From: Omphiscola glabra
Lineage: Eukaryota; Mollusca; Gastropoda; Lymnaeidae
Reading direction: 5' to 3'
NCBI GenBank assembly: GCA_964017045.1
Contig: OZ024798.1
Location: 13,268,630 to 13,332,629 of the forward strand
Length of the DNA: 64,000 nt
Under the pieces are notes generated by a model that saw only the letters and a list, made by a program, of their open reading frames with translations, did no database searches and was not told the origin of the DNA. Below, in pieces: positions 13,101 to 22,591 of the stretch (positions are counted from its first letter, which is position 1; every line of letters starts with the position of its first letter). The position numbers and the translations under genes were made by a program.

Positions 13101-13656
13101 GTGGTTTTATCAGTGAGTAGTAGTAGAATTAAACAGCATTAAAAGTAGTAGTTGAAGTAGTAACGGTAGTAGTGGAGGTAGCAGCAGTAGTAGTAGAGGT
13201 AAAAGCAGTAAAAAATAGTAATAGACATTACTATTAGTAGTAGTAGTATCTGCGGCAGATGTAGTAGTAATATCGGCAGCAAAAGTTGTAATAGCTTTCG
13301 TTGTAGTGGTAGTAGTAGTAGTGGCACTGATCATTTCGAATAGGTTGACATTTAAAAGGATTGTTTTATTGAAAAAAAAAAAGATCGCAATTATATTGGG
13401 TAATAGTAAGAAAGTACCATACCTGTATGCCCATGATGTCACGCTTACGCGATGCCAACGAGCTGTCCGTGCTCACCGGGGTGGCGCCTACAGTCACCTG
13501 ACCAGAGGCAGGTGACTGCCCACCGGCAGTGGTCCCGATTTCCTGGCCTAAGCTCCGACCGCTCTCGTCGCTCGACGCCCTGGTCAGAGGGTGCCGCTCC
13601 CCCAGGGCAGCAGGATCGGGGGAGGTCTTGTTGCTAAGCGGGGTGGGGGAGGGCAT
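75..13656 (-). CDS. Monocarboxylate transporter-like protein (SLC16/MFS), split gene, partial
   Basis: Predicted plasma-membrane 12-TM carrier of the major facilitator superfamily, SLC16 branch; family members move monocarboxylates or related substrates, and the substrate here cannot be read from sequence. Four exons are visible (13423-13656, 12105-12330, 8496-8829, 75-345) and splice phases agree at each join (0, 1, 2). Family signatures are present: DGGWGW just before TM1 in exon 2; [18 protein letters not shown] before TM5 in exon 3; and in exon 4 TM6, a basic cytoplasmic loop and the start of TM7 (LGIHVPF). The C-terminal half lies beyond the left edge. The N-terminus before TM1 is long and Ser/Thr-rich. 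Introns are large (about 1.1, 3.3 and 8.2 kb) and full of minisatellites. Family assignment is secure; which SLC16 member is not. Confidence 0.88.
371..640. repeat. About 44-bp degenerate tandem repeat, six copies
   Basis: Units carry TTTCTCAGACTATCTTATTT and AAGGACCAA. In the intron upstream of SLC16-like exon 4. Confidence 0.85.
952..1075. repeat. 27-bp tandem repeat, about five copies
   Basis: Units of CTATGTTGCCCCACTCTTC, diverging at the right. Intronic. From 1080 to 1735 the sequence is AT-rich with no recognisable feature. Confidence 0.8.
1855..2800. repeat. 22-bp minisatellite interrupted by a MITE
   Basis: Consensus CATAAAGCTGTACCATCAACGT; diverged at the left end (1855-2020) and homogeneous toward the right (2400-2800), about 33 copies in all. 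MITE copy 1 splits it at 2021-2202. Confidence 0.92.
2021..2202 (+). mobile_element. hAT-like MITE, copy 1 (182 bp)
   Basis: Ends CAGTGGCGTAG...CTACGCCACTG, flanked by an 8-bp target duplication with one mismatch (TCACAGAG/CCACAGAG). Inserted into the 22-bp minisatellite at 1855-2800. Confidence 0.88.
2876..3158. repeat. 21-bp minisatellite, about 13 copies
   Basis: Unit TTGACGTATCAAACGGGATCC, nearly uniform, with a BamHI site in almost every copy. The period is a multiple of three, so both strands read open through it; I do not consider it coding. Confidence 0.95.
3687..3900. repeat. About 31-bp tandem repeat, seven copies
   Basis: Units contain GGAACGAACTCTG and TTTTTAAACGGCAGTTA. Intronic. 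Confidence 0.88.
4096..4134. repeat. (TA)n microsatellite
   Basis: Uninterrupted TA dinucleotides. Confidence 0.95.
4478..4650. repeat. 22-bp minisatellite, eight copies
   Basis: Unit CCATAACATGCGCCCCGTCCGT with single-base variants. Confidence 0.93.
4735..5545. repeat. Degenerate hexamer-based satellite (CCTAGA-like), about 810 bp
   Basis: Built from CCTAGA, CCTAAA and CCTAGG-related hexamers with a looser period near 30 bp (GCCCTAAACCTAGAGACC). CCCTAA occurs many times, so a degenerate interstitial telomere-like origin is possible but unproven. In the SLC16-like intron. Confidence 0.88.
5640..5960. repeat. Cluster of long C tracts
   Basis: C runs of about 10 to 16 at 5646, 5706 and 5796 and a further C-rich patch near 5940. 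The remainder up to 7300 has short MITE-like GC patches (for example 6735-6900), more C runs and otherwise unremarkable intron sequence. Confidence 0.8.
7630..7850. mobile_element. Related half copy of the foldback MITE, within SLC16-like intron
   Basis: Shares the arm and central sequence of 32355-32645, with five variants of the GACGGAAGTTTG unit in place of two, but lacks the opposing arm. A shorter remnant with TTCGAACGGCGGTTTG motifs is at 41150-41215. Confidence 0.6.
8496..8829 (-). CDS. SLC16-like gene, exon 3 (TM2-TM5)
   Basis: 334 bp, entered in phase 1 (acceptor TTACACAG) and left in phase 2 (donor GTACTG). The join gives [18 protein letters not shown], the usual start of TM2 in SLC16 proteins. 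TM3 and TM4 follow, then the conserved [19 protein letters not shown] block at the TM4/TM5 boundary and [16 protein letters not shown]. Confidence 0.92.
10000..10530 (+). mobile_element. Non-LTR retrotransposon 3' end, fragment
   Basis: Plus-strand frame reads [20 protein letters not shown], then [30 protein letters not shown] and [10 protein letters not shown] with a stop near 10266. These are the conserved final motifs (LRS, ERSFS-x-x-AP-x-x-WNSLP, LK-x-HLF) of reverse-transcriptase ORFs in LINE-like elements. A 3' UTR of about 260 bp follows, ending in a short hairpin (CCTAGCCCTAGG) and an (AAT)n tail. Catalytic parts are missing. LINE clade not resolved. Confidence 0.8.
10770..11950. repeat. 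19/21-bp minisatellite with about 508-bp higher-order repeat
   Basis: Units GATTTGTTCTCTGAGTTAG (19 bp) and a 21-bp form with GATATTTG. The order of variants repeats: a rare TTATG variant at about 11256 recurs at 11763, and a TATTCTCTGTG block at about 10989 recurs at 11497, giving a higher-order period near 508 bp. In the intron between SLC16-like exons 2 and 3. Confidence 0.93.
11957..12056. repeat. 15-bp tandem repeat, seven copies
   Basis: Unit GGGATTTGTTACCTG, adjoining the previous array and clearly derived from it. Ends about 50 bp from the donor of SLC16-like exon 2. Confidence 0.92.
12105..12330 (-). CDS. SLC16-like gene, exon 2 (DGGWGW motif and TM1)
   Basis: Encodes MAIQKLRQ..., then [16 protein letters not shown], the diagnostic SLC16 motif leading into TM1, and ends at LSDLSAG with donor GTTCGT (phase 1). 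The acceptor TATAG lies at 12331-12332 with a weak pyrimidine tract; a second AG nine bases inside is possible. ATG at 12306 is an alternative start. Confidence 0.9.
12795..12897 (+). mobile_element. Second, 5'-truncated copy of the same LINE 3' tail
   Basis: About 95% identical by eye to 10427-10527, including the CCTAGCCCTAGG hairpin and a longer (AAT)n tail. It has only the last 100 bp, as expected from target-primed reverse transcription that stopped early. Lies in the first SLC16-like intron. Confidence 0.8.
13115..13325. repeat. Imperfect (GTA)n trinucleotide tract
   Basis: AGTAGTAG-rich low-complexity sequence with interruptions, 100 bp downstream of SLC16-like exon 1. Confidence 0.85.
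13423..13656 (-). CDS. SLC16-like gene, exon 1 (N-terminal cytoplasmic tail)
   Basis: Open from an ATG at 13656 to a donor (GTATGG) at 13422-13421, ending in phase 0 after ...RDIMGIQ. It encodes a Ser/Thr/Pro-rich tail with no domain, as expected before TM1 in this family. The frame is open further upstream to a TAG near 13766, and an acceptor-like CCCACAG just above 13754 would let coding start earlier in another exon. Joining in phase 0 to the acceptor at 12331-12332 keeps the frame open into MAIQKLRQ. If the alternative acceptor nine bases further in is used, this exon would be 5' UTR and translation would start at 12306. Confidence 0.6.
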
Positions 13657-13731
13657 GGCAGCCCTTTGGGGAGGCGCATCCCCGCATTCAACGCACGCGG
13701 CGTCGAAGATTTTACACTCGTTGTGCGTTGT

Positions 13732-13815
13732 GACCTTCGTGGTGACAGGGACCTCTGTGGGAGCCTACAGCATGACCTTCGTGATGACAAGGACCTCTCT
13801 GGGAACCTACAGCAT
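13732..13815. repeat. 42-bp direct duplication at the 5' side of SLC16-like exon 1
   Basis: 13732-13773 is repeated at 13774-13815 with four differences. Each copy contains a pyrimidine/AG acceptor-like block on the minus strand. Confidence 0.9.
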
Positions 13816-14462
13816 GCCCGGAAGTATCTGCGAATTACACTCTACACCACGCCATGAAGGGAATACATCCGGGGCGAGACGTGACTGACTTGACGAGACG
13901 TGACTGACGAGACGAGACCTTTTTATTTTTTTTGAAAGCAAAAGTCTGCAACATGCCCAGAGTGAAGATGCTGTTTATAGGGTCAGCCGGAGCATGGTTA
14001 CCACTGCCCGACGACTGTCCTCACTCAAGATGGTTTTGAAGAAACAAAACTGATGGATTCAATTTTACCTACACCACACAACACCAACACTTGTTATTCA
14101 AAGGATGGGGCCTTTAAATAAAAATCCCGTTAAGCCACATCTATAATAAATTCGCAATAGTTTAAAGCAAACAAACAAAGAAACGATTTCTTTAATTTAA
14201 AATTAACTGATTTAATCAAACCGTGGCACAGAGTAAACTCCAATTATGAAAAAAGAGTAATAAAATCTAAGTTTTTAAAAGTTTTCCACCAAATTTTATT
14301 GAACAGTGGACACACAACTTTGCCAAATGTTGCTTCTACGTTTATAACATATGACTTCTTCTTAGCAGACGTATAATTCACATCACAATGACGTTGAATC
14401 TGAAAGGAAGAGATAGATAAATTAACGGTGAAATTTTACAGCAACAAAGTTTACGAGTTTAT

Positions 14463-14620
14463 CCATAAACTAATGTGTTTGATCTGATGTGTCTGATCTG
14501 ATGTGTCTGATCTGATGTGTTTGATTAAAGTAAATAGTTTGCCACTTTGTTGAGCGACCGTGTATGTGTGTGTGTGTGCATGTGTGTGTGTGCATGTGTG
14601 TGTGTGCATGTGTGTGTGAC
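14463..14620. repeat. 18-bp TGATCTGATGTGTC repeats followed by (TG)n
   Basis: Four units at 14463-14524, then interrupted TG repeats with CA steps at 14561-14620. The flanking 13900-14460 and 14620-14930 hold nothing I can identify. Confidence 0.85.
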
Positions 14621-15100
14621 TTGATGTCTATCTCTGTGTTTATGCTAGTGTGATGTAGAAACAGTGTTCCCAAAAGTAATGGCCCGCCGAGCACACCACC
14701 GGTATCGGTCCGCGAGCCTGGCCTTGCCGGTCCGTTTTCCTGGTTGTAGTCTCGTCTCGAAACCACTTTCAGAAAAAGCGAGACTGACATGTACACAAAA
14801 TTTGACGTCCACCCTTACATAGTTTAATGATTTGTTATATTTAAATATGTCTTATATTGCTTTTTTTTCTTTTCAAAAGCCATATTATATATAATAATAA
14901 AATACTAATGCAACAACAGAGCATACATATACAGTGGAACCTCTCATAACGAGTACCTCTCATAACGAGTAATTCGCATAACGAGCAAAAACAATTTGAA
15001 GAAGTTGCTCTCTTAACGAGCGACATTTCGCATAACGAGTGACGCAGATAGGGGAGGTCCCTTTTTCTACGAAACGGTTACGTACTCTTGATGACGTTGA

Positions 15101-16201
15101 GAGGACCAGCAGGCTATTTATAACTTTAAAAAACTCTACACTAAAACACTCTTCGAGCGCTGTTTTGAAGTTACCGAAGAGACAAATCTCACTCTTAGAG
15201 AGTTTTGGAAAGATCATTTTCACACCGTTGCTTGCCTCAAGATGATTGACAAGGCTTGTGAAGGAGGTACCAAGAGGACCCTCACTTCTGCTTGGAAAAA
15301 ACTTTGGCCAGAGAGTGTTGTTGAATGTGATTTTGAAACAGTACCTGAGTTGTCTACAGTTAACGAGATTGTGTCATTGGCCAATATCATGGGACTCGAG
15401 GTGGACAACAACGATATTGAAGAGCTTGTGAAAGAGCACAGTCAAGAGTTGACCACCGAAGAGCTTGTGAAAGAGCACAGTCAAGAGTTGACCACCGAAG
15501 AGCTTGTGAAAGAGCACAGTCAAGAGTTGACCACCGAAGAGCTTATGAAAGAGCACAGTCAAGAGTTGACCACCGAAGAGCTTGTGAAAGAGCACAGTCA
15601 AGAGTTGACCACCGAAGAGCTTGTGAAAGAGCACAGTCAAGAGTTGACCACCGAAGAGCTTGTGAAAGAGCACAGTCAAGAGTTGACCACCGAAGAGCTT
15701 GTGAAAGAGCACAGTCAAGAGTTGACCACCGAAGAGCTTGTGAAAGAGCACAGTCAAGAGTTGACCACCGAAGAGCTTGTGAAAGAGCACAGTCAAGAGT
15801 TGACCACCGAAGAGCTTGTGAAAGAGCACAGTCAAGAGTTGACCACCGAAGAGCTTGTGAAAGAGCACAGTCAAGAGTTGACCACCGAAGAGCTTGTGAA
15901 AGAGCACAGTCAAGAGTTGACCACCGAAGAGCTTATGGAGTTGCATCGTGTTTCACAGCAAGAAATTATGGAGGAGAGCTCATTAATGGAGGAGGACGTA
16001 GCAGAGCAACGATCTTCTAGCGCAATAAGAGATATGCTGAGAGCACGAGAAACTGATGCATCGTACATTGAGAAGCATCACCCTAATAAGGAGGTGACTA
16101 TTCGTGCTACAAATTTATTCATAGATAATGCTGTGACACATTTTTGTCAAATTTTGAAGCGTCGGCAAAAACAAATGTCTTTAGACAGTTTTCTAGTTTA
16201 A
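15101..16201 (+). pseudogene. Tigger-type transposase, C-terminal remnant with expanded internal repeat
   Basis: Open frame after a TGA at 15098. Reads FKKLYTKTLFERCFEVTEE, LREFWKDHFHTVACLKMID and GTKRTLTSAWKKLWPESV, all typical of the Tigger/jerky transposase C-terminus, then a 13-residue unit EELVKEHSQELTT repeated 13 times, then EELMELHRVSQQ and a tail to a TAA at 16199-16201. The family normally has one such E-L-x-x-H-x-x-E-L-T segment. The N-terminal two thirds are absent, so it cannot encode an active transposase. ATG at 15242 is the first in frame. Confidence 0.88.
15421..15927 (+). repeat. 39-bp coding minisatellite inside Tigger ORF, 13 copies
   Basis: Thirteen near-identical 39-bp units (13 codons each), one carrying a Val-to-Met change. 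Homogeneity suggests recent amplification by slippage or unequal exchange within the transposon. Confidence 0.95.
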
Positions 16202-16475
16202 AAAAATTAATTATTTGTCATAATTTCATATTTTTATTTACGTTTTTTGTTTCAAATCTAAATTGTATTCCAAGTTGTTACACTCCTTAACAATTCATAA
16301 GTTATTTTATTTTATTAAATGTTAATAAAAACTTTTGAAAATGATTATTTTTTCAGCATGGAACGCATTATCATATTTTACATTGATTTGTATGGGAAAA
16401 ATTGTTTCGTATAACGAGTGTTTCGCTTAACGAGTAAGATTCTGGAACGAATTATGCTCGTTATGAGAGGTTCCA

Positions 16476-16512
<37 letters not shown>

Positions 16513-16569
16513 AGCAAGTATGTTTTGATATATATATCTTTATAATATTTTATTACAATTAAAGCTAGC

Positions 16570-16703
16570 ATTAAATGGTAGTAGTTAATAGTTCTATCTA
16601 TAGAATCATTACTTGGTAGTAGTTAATAGCCCTATAAAATTATAAAATGGTAGTCGTTAATAATCCTATACAACCATTATATGGTAGTATATAATAGCCC
16701 TAT
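16570..16703. repeat. About 40-bp tandem repeat, four copies
   Basis: Units share ATGGTAGTAGTTAATAG and CCCTAT. Confidence 0.8.
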
Positions 16704-16704
16704 G

Positions 16705-16890
16705 TGTGCTGAGTGTCCGAGCGGTCTAAACTTATTCCAATCCCCAGCAAAGACCTATACAAGCAAAAAATACCACTGGCATCGCGGGGTGGATGGAACC
16801 CGTTAACCTTGGATGACAACTCTTGGCTAAGAGGAGGGAAACCATGCACAAAAAAGCACACATCATCCATCCCGTCCCGAACCTACTTAT
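16705..16890 (+). mobile_element. Possible tRNA-derived SINE
   Basis: GTGTCCGAGCGGTCTAAAC resembles a Leu/Ser tRNA 5' end with an A box, and GGATGGAACCCG about 75 bp later is a weak B box. A body of about 100 bp and an (AT)n tail follow. Not a functional tRNA: no cloverleaf or acceptor stem is visible. Confidence 0.4.
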
Positions 16891-16904
16891 ATATATATAT
16901 ATGC

Positions 16905-17325
16905 AGATAACCACGCCCCTATCCTACTAATATATGCAGATAACCATGCCCCTATCCTAATAATATATGCAGATAACCATGCACCTATCCTACTAATATA
17001 TGCACATAACCACGCCCCTATCCAACTAATATATGCAGTTAACCACGACCCTATCCTACTAATATATGCAGTTAACCACGGCCCTATCCTACTAATATAT
17101 GCAGATAACCGCACCCCTATCCTACTAATATATGCAGTTAACCACGCCCCTATCCTACTAATATATGCAGTTAACCACGCCCCTATCCTACTAATATATG
17201 CAGTAAACCACGCCCCTATCCTACTAATATATGCAGTTAACCACGGCCCTATCCTACTAATATATGCAGTTAACCACGCCCCTATCCTACTAATATATGC
17301 AGTTAACCACGCCCCTATTTATGCA
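16905..17325. repeat. 33-bp minisatellite, about 12 copies
   Basis: Unit contains CTACTAATATATGCAG and TTAACCACGCCCCTATC. The following 17330-17950 has a 19-C run at 17611-17629 and otherwise AT-rich sequence. Confidence 0.92.
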
Positions 17326-17959
17326 ACTAAAATATTTTTTGAAATAAAATAATAAATAATAAATTGTGTCATCGCCCGCCCCTCACACTACCCCCACCAC
17401 ATAATTTCCTCCAGTTCTTTAAAGGTGGTTTGGAGCAATTAAATGTAATAAAAAAAAAGAACACGTTGAATTTGTTGACAGAAGAATGACTTTAAAGTAA
17501 CTACCAAATAACAAAGAGTAAAAATTTTGTTATTCATGCGTACATGCAACGGAGAAGTAATATATAGGCTAACTTAATTTGCCACATTTCATCGTCTTTT
17601 TTCTCCTCCTCCCCCCCCCCCCCCCCCCCAAAGCCCATCAAGAAAATAGAAAAAAAAACAATTGCTTCTCTCTCTTTTTGGTCGAACTTTAAATAGATTT
17701 CTAAAAAACATGATAAAGAAAGAAAGACTGTCTGCAGTCTGCACTCTAAGTTAAGTATTGTGACATTAATTTTATGGGGAGGATTATGCTGTATTTTTTT
17801 TTTTGCTATTTTTTTTTACACTTTCAAACCTGCAAACTGTTTCTATGGCTAATATAAAAATATAAATCTTTTGGCGAATATTTAATTTTTTTTTTTCGAT
17901 TTTCGAAATTTAGCTAGGTAATAGATACTCCGAAGTAAGCAATATGAAGACACATAAAA

Positions 17960-18250
17960 TTGTTATATATTAAAAATGTCATAGCTTAAAAATTTGAAAT
18001 TGTCATAGATGGAAAACGTCCAATTGTCATAGATTAAAAACGTTAAATTGTCAAAAATGAAAAACGTTAAATTGTCAAAGATGAAAAACATCAACTTGTC
18101 ATGGATTAAAGAAGTCAAATCGTCATAAATTAAAAACGTCAAATTGTCAAATATTAAAAATGTCAAATTGTTATAGATTTAAACGTCAAATTGTCATAGA
18201 TTAAAAATGTTGAATGGTCATAGATTAAAAACGTTGAATGGTCATAGATT
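17960..18250. repeat. About 23-bp AT-rich minisatellite, 12 copies
   Basis: Units of AAAAACGTCAAATTGTCATA with drift. Confidence 0.88.
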
Positions 18251-18454
18251 AAATACGATCACCAGGTAAGGATGAGGTTTTCTATTAAAGACGAACTGAC
18301 TCGGAATAATCTGAAAAGCTATTTTATTATTGAAGGAAGAGCCGGTTAAAAAGTCTACTTCGCAATCACACACTCAAAATCTCTTCTTGCTTCCAGTGTG
18401 AATGTCATAGAACATTTCTTGTATGGCACAATCGTAGTTAGCGGTTGAAACAGA

Positions 18455-18975
18455 CGCAATCCATGCCAAGTCAAACAATCTGAGTCACACAACAACTGTT
18501 GGCTGCTGAAACACTGATCACGCAAAGTCAAACTATCTGAGTCACACAACAACTGTTGGCCGCTGAAACACTGTTCAGGCCAAGTCAAACTATCTGAGTC
18601 ACACGACAGCTGTTGGCCGCTGAAACACTGTTCAGGCGAAGTCAAACAATCTGTCACACGACAACTGTTGGCCGCTGAAACACTGTTCAGGCCAAGTCAA
18701 ACTATCTGAGTCACACAACAACTGTTGGCCGCTGAAACACTGTTCAGGCCAAGTCAAACTATCTGAGTCACACAACAACTGTTGGCCGCTGAAACACTGT
18801 TCAGGCCAAGTCAAACTATCTGAGTCACACGACAACTGTTGGCCGCTGAAACACTGTTCAGGACAAGTCAAACTATCTGAGTCACACAACAACTGTTGGC
18901 CGCTGAAACACTGTTCAGGCCAAGTCAAACTATCTGAGTCACACAACCACTGTTGGCCGCTGAAACGCTATCACG
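18455..18975. repeat. 57-bp minisatellite, nine copies, open on the minus strand
   Basis: Each unit carries TGTTGGCCGCTGAAACACTG, AAGTCAAACTATCTGAGTCA. On the minus strand it reads SDSLTWPEQCFSGQQLLCD per unit, with a frame break near 18650 where a unit has lost bases. No start context, splice signals or flanking coding sequence, so probably non-coding. Confidence 0.92.
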
Positions 18976-20005
18976 CCAAGGACAACACAACAGGTCTTTT
19001 ATAAATTATTTAATTAAATGCCTTCATTTGATTTTATAGATAGGATTGATCAAAAGAGCCAAGAGGATAATCATAAAGTAAGTCAAAATTATGGAAACTT
19101 AAGTCTTGTCACAATATTTTGTTTAGGATGCTGCTCTTCATCCACTTGAATGACCAGGGCGAGTAAGAGATATATAAATAATCTGCTCTTTTCTATGTAC
19201 AATCAATAATTTGATAATAATGAGAAGTGCAACGCCTAGCCAAGTCTTCGGGTGTTTATGAGTCCGAGACCCTAAGCGGGAGGGAAAAAAAAGAAGATTT
19301 CTAACATAAAGAATGGTTACATAAAAGTTACAATTAGACCCGAAGATACTGAAAATGACTTTTAAAAAAAAAAAAATTAAAATTGACGACTTTAGGTATA
19401 GGATACCGACTCCGGCTTATGACAAATTGAAATTGACCTAAATAAATAAGTCAACAATTTCAATTTTCTGTTCCGGACATCCTAATATTTCTTATTTTTC
19501 CTGTACTCGGCGTATTAAATAATGACACTATGGGGAGGATTGTAACAACTTGCTTACAATATAGATATATATATATACTAGGTAAATGTGCCAAGTTTGG
19601 TCAAGATCCACCAATCCATGAAAAAACGTATGTGGAACAAAAACCCCCCACCAAGTTCTCTTTTAAATATAAATATGATATATATATATCGGGCAGTACG
19701 CTCGTTAGTGTCATGGTGACCGGTGTTAGAAACACTGCACACAGCTCCACTGCGGTCTTCAGATGACCTAGTTATTTGCTCGTTGTCCTGCAGCTGTTTA
19801 CTTCTGCTCTTTTTACAGCGCAAAGCTAGGACCTCTTTTTTCTGATGATTGACAAGTGAACCCGGAATATCCCCAGACGAAGCAGTGTAAACAGGTTTAC
19901 CTCACATTCAGATTGTGAACGCTGCAACGTTACCTTCGTAAGCACTCGCTATAAGCATCGCCTGTCTTCATTAAGCCACGTACGTATATCATCACGTAAA
20001 TGAAA

Positions 20006-20752
20006 ACGGAACACGAATTCACACTGAAGCTCAAAAATAACAACTCATCCAGACAGTGAATCCAGGTTTTTACAAAGTCGCCCTATGTCAAATTTTAACG
20101 GAACAAAAATTCACACTGAAGCTCAAAAATAACAACTCATCCAGACAGTGAATCCAGGTTTTTACAAAGTCGCCCTATGTCAAATTTTAACGGAACAAAA
20201 ATTCACACTGAAGCTCAAAAATAACAACTCATCCAGACAGTGAATCCAGGTTTTTACAAAGTCGCCCTATGTCAAATTTTAACGGAACACGAATTCACAC
20301 TGAAGCTCAAAAATAACAACTCATCCAGACAGTGAATCCAGGTTTTTACAAAGTCGCCCTATGTCAAATTTTAACGGAACAAAAATTCACACTGAAGCTC
20401 AAAAATAACAACTCATCCAGACAGTGAATCCAGGTTTTTACAAAGTCGCCCTATGTCAAATTTTAACGGAACAAAAATTCACACTGAAGCGCAAAAATAA
20501 CAACACATTCAGACAGTGGCGTAGCGAGCTTAACTCGCGCCCGGGGCACAATACCTTTTAAGCGCCCCCAATACCTTTTTAGCGCCCCCCTTATTCGAAA
20601 ACCATACAATATTGTAGTAAAATATACCATTTCGCGCCCCTTTGTGAGTAGCGCCCGGGGCATGATGCCCCCCTTGCCCCCCCACTACGCCACTGCATTC
20701 AGACAGTGAATCCAGGTTTTTAACAAAGTCGCTTTATGTCAAATTTTAACAA
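20006..20752. repeat. 92-bp tandem repeat, about six copies, interrupted by a MITE
   Basis: Nearly identical units containing ATTCACACTGAAGCTC and AGTCGCCCTATGTC. The sixth is split by MITE copy 2. The preceding 19020-20000 contains no recognised gene. Confidence 0.92.
20514..20695 (+). mobile_element. hAT-like MITE, copy 2 (182 bp)
   Basis: Same ends and length as copy 1, with a perfect 8-bp target duplication CATTCAGA. Inserted into the last unit of the 92-bp tandem array. Confidence 0.92.
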
Positions 20753-20781
20753 CTACACTGTCAAAGAAAAATGACCAACAA

Positions 20782-20942
20782 CAATTGTTTCAGTGGGCCC
20801 CCGCACTTTCATAGGCCCCGCCCCGATTTTATTTTCTAATACAAAAATCTTAATTTTCACTTATTATCCTTATCCTCTACCCAGAATGGGCCCCGCGCAA
20901 TCCGTTTCGCATAGGGCCCCGCAATTGTTAGGGTCGGCCCTG
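20782..20942. mobile_element. Probable diverged hAT-like fragment
   Basis: CAGTGGGCCCCCGC at the left and AGGGTCGGCCCTG at the right with internal GGGCCCCGC motifs. Ends are not convincingly inverted repeats; the GGGCC-rich ends resemble other hAT remnants. Confidence 0.4.
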
Positions 20943-21236
20943 GCTGCAGCTCACACTTTGTAAACTTCTGCAACGATAATACTTTAAAAAAAAAACATAA
21001 GTAATGGCATTATGACACACGTCAGCAAACAATGTCAACACCCAATATAACATGTTTAGGCGTAATGAGTTAACAGAGACACACTAAAGCTTTAACTAGC
21101 CATGGCAAAGAACAGTTGCATCCAGGAATGACAACACTATAACCAAATGAAAGTGAGAAAATGACTTCCGACAACGTTTGTAGGTGAAGAAAGAAATGAT
21201 AATATATATAAAAAGAAAATCTCATGATATTTATGA

Positions 21237-21560
21237 GATACAGGAATGTGCTACAATCAATCCACCCCTACATTGTGCTACAATCAATGCACCCCTATAT
21301 GGTGCTACAATCTGTGCACCCCTTTTGTGCGACTATAAATGCACCTGACTTCGTGCTACAATCAATGCATCCCCACTTTGTGCTACAATCAATGCACCCC
21401 TATATTGTGCTACAATCTATGACCCCCTTTGAGCAACTATAAATGCACCCGACTTTGTGCTACAATCAATGCACCCCCATACGCGCTACAATCAATGCAT
21501 CCCCACTTTGTGCTACAATCAATGCATCCCCACTTTGTGCTACAATCAACGCACACCCCC
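21237..21560. repeat. About 26-bp tandem repeat, 12 copies
   Basis: Units of TGTGCTACAATCAATGCACC with short linkers. From 21560 to 22590 I see no feature beyond a short AATGGACAC cluster near 22090. Confidence 0.88.
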
Positions 21561-22591
21561 CCACTTTACACTGATAATACAGGTTCAGATTCACGGTTAA
21601 ATAATTGAGACATCTTCTTAGTAAGTTGTAACTTCGATCTAAATGATATCAAAACATGGCAGCTGAGATGGATCATTCAAACGACAGTGCCATTTGGCAA
21701 TGAGCAATATCAGAAACGAAACAATGCTACTCGTCGCACTTTTTACACGTTAAATAGTGAAACTAATAATTCTCTATGTATGTAATGGCCTTTACGCTGT
21801 GTTCAATTGGCGCACACAATAAAATTCCCAGAAGGCAACACTATAAAGTGTGTTACTCGAACAAATGTTTTGTCAAGTAACTACGTTCACATTCTACATA
21901 AGTGGATCTTGTGTTCATGAATTGCCGACGTCATTGTTTTTAGGGTCATTTCTAGCTAAAGATGACATTAAAAAATGTCTCAGTGAGGCGATAGCCCCTA
22001 TTTGTTTAATGATTGAACTGTTCAATGAAAATTTGTACGCCTAGATTTCAAATAAAATAGCTTTTGGGAAATCTCAGCTCACCCTCCAGAATGGACACAG
22101 TGGAAACAGTGGACGCAATGAACACTGTAACGGTTAACATGTCGAACACTACTTCTTCCGTTACCTATAATTCATGCATCTATATAGCCAGTGTTGTAGT
22201 AGTGGCTTGATCACACTTTTGTGCTGTCTAATTATTGATACCATTACTGCTATAAAAGCATGAGGCAGATTCGACAGATTGCATCACTATATCTTTTATT
22301 TGCACAGTCCGATTAACAATCAGAAATAAATCTCCAAGTTGGAGTAATACAATTGTCATAATCTCATATACTTCACATACACAGGTGGACGGTAGCTATA
22401 CCGATTCTATAAGAGTATACTTGCTAGAGCAAAAATCATCACAATCCCACATAGGTCTTGCTTGACCATTATAAGTCTTCTTCCACACTCTCACTTCCTG
22501 ACCTTCTGCGCATGACATTCCAAAATCAAATTTTATGTTAATACTAAAATACGACACAATTCATCATTGTAATTATGGAGCAGTTACAGAC

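Larger units (their letters stand above)
14932..16478 (+). mobile_element. Internally deleted pogo/Tigger DNA transposon with intact TIRs
   Basis: A 1547-bp element bounded by perfect 22-bp terminal inverted repeats starting CAGTGGAACC and flanked by TA on both sides, the target duplication of Tc1/mariner-pogo elements. The subterminal regions carry many copies of an ATAACGAG motif in both ends, probably transposase-binding sites. The interior keeps only the C-terminal part of the transposase (15101-16201). The helix-turn-helix/CENP-B and most of the DDE region are gone, so it is non-autonomous. A (TA)n tract follows the right end. Confidence 0.9.

Noticed and set aside
15374..15946. 190-codon minus-strand frame of repeated LFHKLFGGQLLTV
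   Set aside because: Antisense shadow of the 39-bp repeat in the Tigger transposase remnant.
16705..16890. Functional tRNA gene
   Set aside because: Only an A-box-like 5' end and weak B box are present; no cloverleaf, so at most a SINE.
18355..18946. Two Cys-containing minus-strand frames as a repeat-protein gene
   Set aside because: No start, signal peptide, splice signals or flanking coding exon; kept only as a finding to check.
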